From Aphanizomenon flos-aquae FACHB-1287 (GTDB lineage Bacteria > Cyanobacteriota > Cyanobacteriia > Cyanobacteriales > Nostocaceae): a DNA stretch of 32,387 bases. The notes beneath the pieces are model-generated. The model was not told the origin of the DNA, searched no databases, and saw nothing but the letters and a program-made list of their open reading frames with translations. The DNA lies in NCBI RefSeq assembly GCF_014698755.1, contig NZ_JACJTO010000043.1, positions 1 through 32,387 of the forward strand, in the 5' to 3' direction. Below, piece after piece: positions 1 through 6,279 of this stretch. The position numbers were made by a program, and so were the translations under genes. The stretch's first letter is position 1. Each line of letters starts with the position of its first letter.

Positions 1-159
<159 letters not shown>

Positions 160-210
160 AAATTAATCCCCGATTAATACTCATTCAGGATTTATTCTTT
201 TTTTACTTAG

Positions 211-237
211 CCTTCACTTATTAGTGGAGGTTTTTTT
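211..237 (+). terminator. Rho-independent terminator of psbD
   Basis: An 8-bp stem (ccttcact 211-218 with agtggagg 223-230, one G-T pair) with a 4-nt loop is followed by seven T at 231-237. It lies 52 bp after the psbD stop codon on the same strand. Confidence 0.85.
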
Positions 238-254
238 GTGGCAAAAATTGGGTA

Positions 255-282
255 TTGCAAATTTTTGTAATTGTGTTATAGT
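255..282 (+). promoter_or_regulatory. Predicted sigma70-type promoter for the short transcript at 288-585
   Basis: TTGCAA at 255-260 and TATAGT at 277-282 are separated by 16 bp, giving a good -35/-10 pair right after the psbD terminator. The expected transcription start is near 288-290. The promoter plus the downstream terminator define an independent short transcription unit. Inferred from consensus only. Confidence 0.55.
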
Positions 283-287
283 GATTA

Positions 288-585
288 CAGGTTAAAAACC
301 CAAAGCATTTTGCTTTGCCCCTTTTGAAACTAAGACCATTTAGGCAACAAGGAGGTGATGCCCATGATAGAAAGTAGTATACCCATGGGTCATCAAGTTG
401 CAGTTAGCCGGCTGTGTGCCGGGGCTGTTCTCTAAAAGTTAGCCTTAGTTCTCTTGAGATACTAAGTAAGCTCAACTAGCTAGGCTAAAGGTCGGAGTCC
501 CTTCCGGCAGTCTGGTTGCAACTTGAAGACCCGCTAGACCGCCCTGATTTGGATTATCTGATCTAAATCAGGGCGGATAGTTTTT
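288..585 (+). ncRNA. Candidate structured small RNA (or short leader-peptide mRNA), unrecognised
   Basis: This 300-nt unit runs from a promoter to a strong terminator and contains no normal-sized ORF. Bases 387-402 pair with 517-532 (15 of 16 positions), closing a long-range stem. Inside it are a second helix (TTAGCCT 439-445 with AGGCTAA 482-488) and a GC-rich hairpin around 405-426 (AGCCGGC with GCCGGGGCT). Such a multibranched fold suggests a functional RNA. A strong Shine-Dalgarno (AAGGAGGTGATG, 350-361) precedes ATG at 364, which opens a 23-codon frame ending in TAA at 433-435, so a short peptide or regulated leader is an alternative. A relic OMEGA/HEARO-type RNA of a lost transposon nuclease is also conceivable (ATGA occurs at 364-367), but I could not match it. 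Function unknown. Confidence 0.5.
539..585 (+). terminator. Strong rho-independent terminator of the short transcript
   Basis: A 16-bp stem (539-554 with 561-576, one G-T pair) and a 6-nt loop are followed by TAG and TTTTT at 581-585. It ends the 288-585 unit and faces the 3' end of the minus-strand peptidase gene at 603. It lacks a T-tract on the minus strand, so it appears to work in one direction only. Confidence 0.85.
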
Positions 586-602
586 AAAGTGGCTTTGTGC
601 TA

Positions 603-1211
603 TTATATCCTACACCTTATGGGGCTATTTGCTCTCATCCCAAAAGTTACTGCTGCCACTCTCTGCTTTGGTGTGCCATGATGCTCTGTCCATACATTAC
701 TAAAATCACCCAAAGCATAGGCAAAGCTCCTAACTTCTGCAATATCTCGATTATCAAAAACTAGGTTTTGGACTGCTGCCATATAGAAACCCGCAAGACA
801 ATCCGCTTGTAGTTCAGATATTGGACCGTTATTGCTATTAAATTTGTAGACGTTTTGCATCGCATGGGCGTATTCATGTCCAATGACGTATGCTAAGGCA
901 GCGTCGCCGTATTGATAAGCCCATCTGACCATGGGGATACTAATATAGATTGAATGATCTCGACGACAATAGAATGCGTTTAATTTAACCATGGGACCGC
1001 AACTAGTGTTAAAGCCCGGTGGAATTGGTCGGTAGACTTTAGGAACAGCTTGATAACCATGTATGTTAGCAACACCAGCATACATAGATTGAATTACTTG
1101 ATCAGGTGGTAATTCTTGAGCGTTTGATTTAGAAGTAATTGAAAGTGCTATTAGCGATATTGGGGTAATGGTAAAAGCTATAACTGATCTTTGCACGAGC
1201 TTTTTGATCAT
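603..1211 (-). CDS. Secreted neutral zinc metallopeptidase (YpfJ-like)
   Basis: A 202-aa protein. Residues 1-31 form a signal peptide (KK at 3-4, hydrophobic stretch 10-25, SNA before a likely cleavage at 31/32), so it should act in the periplasm or outside the cell. The zinc site is visible: HEYAH at 112-116 gives two histidine ligands and the catalytic Glu113, and ELQAD at 133-137 supplies the likely third ligand, in the ExxAD arrangement of putative neutral zinc metallopeptidases (COG2321/PF04228 type). Two cysteines (71, 82) before the active site could form a disulfide. It is divergent from the porin gene. No Shine-Dalgarno is evident before the ATG, but the start gives an intact signal peptide. 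Substrate unknown. Confidence 0.75.
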   Translation of the reverse strand: MIKKLVQRSVIAFTITPISLIALSITSKSNAQELPPDQVIQSMYAGVANIHGYQAVPKVYRPIPPGFNTSCGPMVKLNAFYCRRDHSIYISIPMVRWAYQYGDAALAYVIGHEYAHAMQNVYKFNSNNGPISELQADCLAGFYMAAVQNLVFDNRDIAEVRSFAYALGDFSNVWTEHHGTPKQRVAAVTFGMRANSPIRCRI

Positions 1212-1554
1212 TTTTTAAGAAGGATAGTATTTTGAATTACTAAAAAATACCCGAAACTCGTTTTAGCTTGAATATGAATTTATTCCATCAAGATAATACC
1301 AGAAGAATTGACACATACGTTATTTAAAAATCTTATATTAATCATTAGAAAAAATTATCATATAATTATCGGATATAGTTAAAAGCTTTTGTATAAGTTA
1401 ATTGCATGAAAGTTTAACAATTAGTTAATCAATTGTTAGCCTTACAAAAGCTATGATCGTGGTATTGGTGGCAGCCATGCCTATTACACAGGTTTCAACA
1501 AGACTTCTCATTTTTAAACATTTAGCTACATAAGGTGTGAGGATAAAAAGGAAA
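1212..1554. promoter_or_regulatory. Divergent intergenic region with nested inverted repeats before the porin
   Basis: This AT-rich 343-bp spacer lies between the divergent peptidase and porin genes. It holds a nested inverted repeat: an outer 10-bp perfect pair AGCTTTTGTA (1384-1393) with TACAAAAGCT (1443-1452), and an inner 8-bp pair TAACAATT (1415-1422) with AATTGTTA (1431-1438). It ends about 100 bp before the porin start, where a long 5' UTR or operators could lie. I saw no consensus promoter that I would defend. Confidence 0.5.
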
Positions 1555-3294
1555 ATGTCTAATATCTTGTGGAAATCCCTGGTGGTTAGTCCAGCAATTT
1601 TGGGAGCAGCTTTGCTAGTATCTTCAACAGCAATTGCCGCGACCAGAACTACCAAGGAAGTCTTATCAATCAAAACTTCCGCAGCCACAGAAGTTTCCCC
1701 ACAGCCGGCAATCTTGGGTACAGAAAGCGAAGAAACTCAAGTTTTAGCGCAAATTAACCGCTCTAGCCGCGAAAACAATACTTCTCCTCAAGTCACATCA
1801 GTTTCTCAACTCTCTGATGTTCAACCTACAGATTGGGCATTCCAGGCTTTACAGTCTTTAGTAGAAAGATATGGTTGTATTGCGGGTTATCCTAATGGAA
1901 CATATCGCGGTAATCGGGCTTTAAGCCGTTATGAATTTGCTGCTGGTTTAAATTCTTGTTTAGATCGTGTAAATGAGTTAATTGCCACAGCAACGGCTGA
2001 TATGGTGACAAAACAGGACTTAGCGAAATTACAGCGGTTACAAGAAGAATTTTCTGCTGAATTGGCCACTTTACGTGGTCGTGTAGATTCTTTAGAAGCG
2101 CGGACGGCAGAATTAGAAGCGAATCAATTCTCTACCACTACTAAACTCAAAGGTGAAGCTATTTTTGCCTTTACTGATACTTTTGGTAATGAGACGGGTA
2201 AAGCGAATCGAGCAGTTTTCCAAGATAGAGTTCGTTTAGGCTTAGAGACCAGCTTTACAGGTAGGGATATACTAACAACCCGTTTAGCTGCTGGTAATGC
2301 TACAGGCTTTGATTTGCGAGATACTGCTAATACTCCTATTAGCGGTTCTAAAAATGCTGTTACTAATCCCGGTTCTAATGGAATGGGTAGGCAAACATTT
2401 GAAGTGGGTAGTACCAATAATAACAGCGTAAAAATTGACAAGTTAACCTATGAAGCTCCTATAGGACCGGCAAGAGTTTATCTTGCAGCTAGTGGTGGAC
2501 AACATAGTGATTATGCGGCTGTTAACAATCCTTACTTTTTTGATAAAACAGATGGTGGTAAGGGGGCTTTAAGCACTTTTGCATCTGAAAGCCCAATTTA
2601 CCGGATTGGTGGCGGTTCTGGTATTGCATTAAATGTACCCTTTGGAAAAGCTGGTGATAGTTTCTTAAAACCAAGTTCTCTCACATTGGGTTATTTAGCT
2701 TCAAATGCTAATGATCCTAGCCCCAGTAATGGCTTATTTGACGGTAACTATGCGGCTTTGGGGCAGTTAAACTTTAATGTTGGTAATCGCCTGGCTTTAG
2801 CTGCGACCTATGTACATGGTTATCAAAAAGCAAATAGTAGCTTATTTGATTCTGGACTTGGTGGGTCTGCGGTAGTAGGTACTTCACAGGCTAATACTCC
2901 AACTGTGGTTGGTTCTAGCTCTAGTAACTCCTATGGTATTTCTGCTGCTATCAAGCCTAGCCAAAAATTGTCTTTGAGTGGTTTCGTTTCTTACCATGAT
3001 GTTATTCCTGAAGGTCCTGGTGTGAGTAGAGAAGCTTGGAGTTATGGTGCTGGTTTAGCTTTACCGGACTTTGGTAAAAAAGGTAATGTCTTGGGTATAT
3101 TTGGTGGTGCTCAACCTTACTCACTCAGTACGGGTGTTAGTCAGACACCATACCAAGTTGAAGGCTTTTATAAGTATCAGGTTTCAGAAAATGTTTCCGT
3201 TACTCCTGGTGTGATTTGGTTAACATCTGCTGGACAGGCTGCTAATAGTAATGATGCCTTTATTGGTACATTGAGAACAACTTTCAGTTTCTAG
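1555..3294 (+). CDS. SLH-domain outer-membrane porin (OprB/iron-uptake porin family)
   Basis: A 579-aa protein when started at ATG 1555; an in-frame GTG at 1537 is possible but has poor spacing to any Shine-Dalgarno. The N-terminus MSNILWKSLVVSP to AIAA is the usual signal peptide of cyanobacterial porins. An SLH domain follows at roughly 80-140 (LSDVQPTDWAFQALQSL, GYPNGTYRGNRALSRYEFAA), which attaches these porins to peptidoglycan-linked polymer. A coiled-coil segment lies at about 155-190. The remaining 380 residues are a beta-barrel of the OprB-like family ending in an aromatic residue (TTFSF), as outer-membrane barrel proteins do. It allows diffusion of small solutes or inorganic ions across the outer membrane; the exact substrate cannot be told. 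It appears monocistronic. Confidence 0.9.
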   Translation: MSNILWKSLVVSPAILGAALLVSSTAIAATRTTKEVLSIKTSAATEVSPQPAILGTESEETQVLAQINRSSRENNTSPQVTSVSQLSDVQPTDWAFQALQSLVERYGCIAGYPNGTYRGNRALSRYEFAAGLNSCLDRVNELIATATADMVTKQDLAKLQRLQEEFSAELATLRGRVDSLEARTAELEANQFSTTTKLKGEAIFAFTDTFGNETGKANRAVFQDRVRLGLETSFTGRDILTTRLAAGNATGFDLRDTANTPISGSKNAVTNPGSNGMGRQTFEVGSTNNNSVKIDKLTYEAPIGPARVYLAASGGQHSDYAAVNNPYFFDKTDGGKGALSTFASESPIYRIGGGSGIALNVPFGKAGDSFLKPSSLTLGYLASNANDPSPSNGLFDGNYAALGQLNFNVGNRLALAATYVHGYQKANSSLFDSGLGGSAVVGTSQANTPTVVGSSSSNSYGISAAIKPSQKLSLSGFVSYHDVIPEGPGVSREAWSYGAGLALPDFGKKGNVLGIFGGAQPYSLSTGVSQTPYQVEGFYKYQVSENVSVTPGVIWLTSAGQAANSNDAFIGTLRTTFSF

Positions 3295-3623
3295 GCTGTT
3301 AAAGGTCTGCTGATATAGCAAGTTCAAGTTGAGTGAGGTACAGTTTATGCGGGCAAGATGCCCGCACCACAGGAGTTTTATCCTGAATGTTTGTACTTAA
3401 TAATAATAAGAGCTACTGTAATTTAAAAAATTAGGTGCTGGTGAGCAAAAATATGAATTTGTTTCACACTAAGACGCTAAGGCGCAAAGATCAAGAGTTT
3501 GAGAAATAGCTCGGTATGGCTACGCCAAAATTATTTTACCCTGCCTGATGGCGGGGTTTTTTTTATGGGCAATAAAAACCCCAGTGGAGAATGGGAGTAT
3601 ACTGGAAAAGAGATAAACTTTGA
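3295..3623. other. Intergenic region with dispersed palindromes and a terminator
   Basis: No gene is seen between the porin stop and the IS remnant. The region contains the palindrome TGCGGGC-aagat-GCCCGCA (3348-3366), a direct-repeat-type motif (ctaagacgctaaggcgcaaag, about 3468-3489) of a kind common in Nostocales spacers, and a terminator at 3539-3564. It looks like accumulated repeat DNA. Confidence 0.5.
3539..3564 (+). terminator. Rho-independent terminator
   Basis: CCCTGCC (3539-3545) pairs with GGCGGGG (3550-3556) around the loop TGAT and is followed by eight T. It lies 245 bp after the porin stop on the same strand, so it may end a long porin 3' UTR or an unrecognised short transcript. 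Confidence 0.7.
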
Positions 3624-3785
3624 CATACTCACCGTCCTAAAGGAGCGGTGATTCTTGACACTTCACTGGAACACGCCACAAGTGGTCTTATCGTCCCTCT
3701 ATGTCCGTTTAAAGTCTCCCAATGCCCTATGGCGACTATACCCAAATTATAACATAAAGCCGTCCTAGAAGGACGGGGCTTGTAT
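3624..3785 (-). mobile_element. tnpB-less IS200/IS605-type remnant (MITE-like)
   Basis: About 160 bp carry both ends of a cyanobacterial IS200/IS605-type element but no transposase. On the minus strand the left end has a hairpin CCGTCC-ttcta-GGACGG (3760-3776) followed by a TATAAT-like box. The right end has a hairpin spanning 3630-3650 (CACCG with CGGTG, loop around taaa), the imperfect subterminal hairpin seen at TnpB-associated right ends. About 100 bp of unrelated DNA separates the ends. Boundaries are approximate. In intact elements the right-end hairpin belongs to the TnpB guide RNA, so a vestigial RNA could still be made. The element lies directly upstream of the Rrf2 gene and may have altered its promoter. 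Confidence 0.6.
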
Positions 3786-3848
3786 CCCAGATTTTTGGTC
3801 AGGTTTTGTTTATCTTCATGCTTCAACTTTCATTTTGGATTACTGCCT

Positions 3849-4286
3849 GTGGAACTATCGTGTAAATCTGAATACGCAATTTTGGCGTTATTAGAGATGG
3901 CTACTCATTATGAAAATGGTGAACCGATGCAAATTCGGCAAATCGCTACGCAACAAAATATACCTGATCGTTATCTAGAACAACTGTTAGCAACTTTGCG
4001 GCGTGGGGGTATAGTTAAAAGTCAACGGGGTTCAAAAGGCGGCTATTTATTGGCGCGAGAACCTCGGAAAATTAGTATCTTGGAAATTTTAGAATGTTTG
4101 GAAGGTTTAGATGTGCAGACTGGTGAACAAAATACTAACCTTAGCAGTTTAGATCATACTGTGGTGTTAGAAATTTGGCAAGAAGCACGTCAGGCGGCCA
4201 ATTCAGTGTTACACAATTATTCACTTCAGGATCTTTGTGAAAAACGAGATTCCCGAAAGCAGTTGGATATTATGTACTATATTTAA
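3849..4286 (+). CDS. Rrf2-family transcriptional regulator (CymR/IscR-like)
   Basis: A 145-aa protein from GTG 3849, chosen because [17 protein letters not shown] is the canonical Rrf2 N-terminus. The frame stays open further upstream, into the edge of the IS remnant, but that extension (MYPRFLVRFC...) is not Rrf2-like. The winged helix lies at about 28-72 ([19 protein letters not shown], then [20 protein letters not shown]). The three-cysteine cluster of FeS-binding IscR is absent in the region after residue 85, so it is more like CymR-type regulators that respond to cysteine supply. cysK starts 14 bp downstream, with its Shine-Dalgarno overlapping this stop codon, so the two are an operon and the product probably controls cysteine or sulfur metabolism. 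Regulation of this promoter itself is inferred. Confidence 0.85.
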   Translation: MELSCKSEYAILALLEMATHYENGEPMQIRQIATQQNIPDRYLEQLLATLRRGGIVKSQRGSKGGYLLAREPRKISILEILECLEGLDVQTGEQNTNLSSLDHTVVLEIWQEARQAANSVLHNYSLQDLCEKRDSRKQLDIMYYI

Positions 4287-4300
4287 GGAGAGAACAATTT

Positions 4301-5266
4301 ATGATGCGAATTGTTGAGAATATTACGGAATTGGTGGGACGGACACCTCTGGTACGCTTAAACCGGATTCCTCAAGAATTAGGTTGTGTGGCGAAAATTT
4401 TGGTAAAACTGGAAAGTATGAACCCCTCGTCATCGGTAAAAGATAGAATTGGGGTAAGTATGATTACTGCGGCTGAGAAAGAAGGATTAATTGCGCCCGG
4501 TAAGACAATTCTAGTAGAACCAACATCGGGAAATACGGGAATTGCTTTGGCAATGGCGGCGGCGGCCAAGGGGTATAAATTGATTCTAACAATGCCGGAA
4601 ACCATGAGTGCGGAACGGCGGGCGATGTTAAGGGCTTATGGGGCCGAATTGGAACTCACTCCGGGGATTGAGGGGATGGGTGGGGCGATTCGTCGGGCGC
4701 AGGAGCTTGTGGATAGAACACCGTATTCTTATATGTTACAGCAATTTCGTAACCCGGCTAATGCCCAAATTCACCGGGAAACTACGGCTGAGGAAATTTG
4801 GTCAGATACGGATGGCCAGGTAGATATGATTGTGGCAGGAGTGGGGACTGGAGGAACGATTACTGGGGTGGCCGAGGTGCTGAAGGCGCGGAAATCAAGT
4901 TTTCAAGCGATCGCTGTTGAACCAGCTAATAGCCCTATATTATCCGGTGGTAAACCGGGTGCTCATAAAATTCAGGGTATTGGGGCGGGGTTTATTCCCT
5001 CGGTATTAAAAGTTGAATTGATTGATGAGGTAATTACGGTTACTGATGAGGAGGCGATCGCTTTTAGTCGCAAATTAGCTAGGGAGGAGGGTCTACTATC
5101 GGGAATTTCTAGTGGTGCAGCCCTGTGTGCGGCGGTTCGGGTCGCCCAACGTCCTGAAAATCGAGATCGTTTAATTGTGATGATTCAGCCTAGTTTCGGT
5201 GAAAGATACTTAAGTACACCTTTATTCCAAGACCTAGAAGCAAATACAGCAACTAGTGTCAGTTAA
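4301..5266 (+). CDS. cysK: Cysteine synthase A (O-acetylserine sulfhydrylase)
   Basis: A 321-aa PLP enzyme that makes L-cysteine and acetate from O-acetylserine and sulfide in the cytoplasm. The PLP lysine is K47 in NPSSSVKDR. The substrate loop TSGNTG lies near 74-79, the PLP phosphate loop [10 protein letters not shown] near 181-190, and SGISSGAA near 266-273. The start ATG 4301 has AAGGAG at 4285-4290; a second ATG follows at once. It is the second gene of an rrf2-cysK-dnaJ cluster. In firmicutes, CymR works in complex with CysK; the adjacency here makes the same logic possible but is not proof. GCGATCGC octamers lie within the gene (4907, 5054). Confidence 0.95.
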   Translation: MMRIVENITELVGRTPLVRLNRIPQELGCVAKILVKLESMNPSSSVKDRIGVSMITAAEKEGLIAPGKTILVEPTSGNTGIALAMAAAAKGYKLILTMPETMSAERRAMLRAYGAELELTPGIEGMGGAIRRAQELVDRTPYSYMLQQFRNPANAQIHRETTAEEIWSDTDGQVDMIVAGVGTGGTITGVAEVLKARKSSFQAIAVEPANSPILSGGKPGAHKIQGIGAGFIPSVLKVELIDEVITVTDEEAIAFSRKLAREEGLLSGISSGAALCAAVRVAQRPENRDRLIVMIQPSFGERYLSTPLFQDLEANTATSVS

Positions 5267-5280
5267 CAATCTATGGGATT

Positions 5281-5970
5281 ATGTCCAATTTTAACCACTA
5301 CGAGACCCTAAAAGTTAGTAATCATGCCAGTCAAGCGGAGATTAAACAAGCTTATCGCCGCTTGGTGAAAATTTTTCATCCTGATAGTAATCAAGACATT
5401 ACAGATAATGAGCAAATTATTCGTGTTAATGCTGCCTATGAGGTTTTAAGTGATAGTAAAAGTCGTTTTGATTATGATGAAAAACTTCGTCACGGTCAGG
5501 AAAAATTCCATCATGTTCGCCAAAAACGCGCGGAATCTGCCCAACAAGATTACAAAGCAGCGAGGAAAACTAGAAAAGATATTGATGAAAATATTGAGGA
5601 ATGGTTACGTTTAGTTTATAAACCAGTAAATCGGATACTGTCGACAATTCTCAATTCTTTAGAAGCACAAATTGAGGAATTAGCAGCAGATCCTTTTGAT
5701 GATGATCTTTTAGACGAATTTCAAGATTATTTAGCATCTTGTCGAGAAGATTTGAAAGACGCACAAATTAAATTTCGTTCTTTACCAAATCCTGCTAGTT
5801 TTGCACCAGCAGCGGCGCATATTTACTATTGTATGAGTCAAGTGGGAGATGGAATTGAGGAATTAGCATACTTTCCATTAAGCTATGATCATCGCTATTT
5901 ACACACAGGACAAGAGTTATTTCGGATAGCTAAAAGATTGTATCGGGAAGCGCAAGAGTCGGTTAGTTGA
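5281..5970 (+). CDS. DnaJ-domain protein with helical C-terminus
   Basis: A 229-aa protein with an N-terminal J domain (residues 5-70: HYETLKVSNHASQAEIKQAYRRL, then the HPD motif at 33-35). The HPD loop is intact, so it should stimulate a DnaK ATPase. The G/F linker, zinc fingers and C-terminal substrate domain of true DnaJ are missing. The rest is a charged, probably helical domain (EEWLRLVYKPVNRILSTIL, acidic 135-160) found in cyanobacterial J proteins of unknown client. It starts 14 bp after cysK on the same strand, so it is probably co-transcribed. I cannot assign a client protein. Confidence 0.85.
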   Translation: MSNFNHYETLKVSNHASQAEIKQAYRRLVKIFHPDSNQDITDNEQIIRVNAAYEVLSDSKSRFDYDEKLRHGQEKFHHVRQKRAESAQQDYKAARKTRKDIDENIEEWLRLVYKPVNRILSTILNSLEAQIEELAADPFDDDLLDEFQDYLASCREDLKDAQIKFRSLPNPASFAPAAAHIYYCMSQVGDGIEELAYFPLSYDHRYLHTGQELFRIAKRLYREAQESVS

Positions 5971-6279
5971 TGAGATGATCGTAGGAGTCGTTTAATTACT
6001 AAGTAGGTTGGGGTTGAAAATTGTCTTTATGACAAGATAACAGGGAAGAGGTTTTGGGTAATTTGACTTTTTGTTATGGTTTTTTTCCGTTTACTTACTT
6101 ATCTATTAAACCGAAATATTGCTTATTTTTTTAACAATATAATAATTCCCATTCTATCGAAGCGGAAATAATTAAACGCAGATGGACGCAGATGGACGCA
6201 GATAATTTTGTAGTTAATTAGACTAGGAAATGCTATATGATTTATACTAATCTTTTTTCTTCTCTGTTGGTGTCTAGCC
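5971..6279. other. Intergenic region with a short decamer repeat
   Basis: This 309-bp AT-rich spacer carries 2.8 tandem copies of acgcagatgg at 6176-6203, a repeat type common between Nostocales genes. The ROCO gene promoter should lie here, but I see no clear Shine-Dalgarno or promoter consensus. Confidence 0.5.

Noticed and set aside
3780-3848. N-terminal extension of the Rrf2 protein from an upstream ATG
   Set aside because: The extension starts at the edge of the IS remnant and is not Rrf2-like; GTG 3849 gives the canonical N-terminus.
4372-4823. Small frames overlapping cysK on both strands
   Set aside because: Alternative-frame shadows of a well recognised gene.
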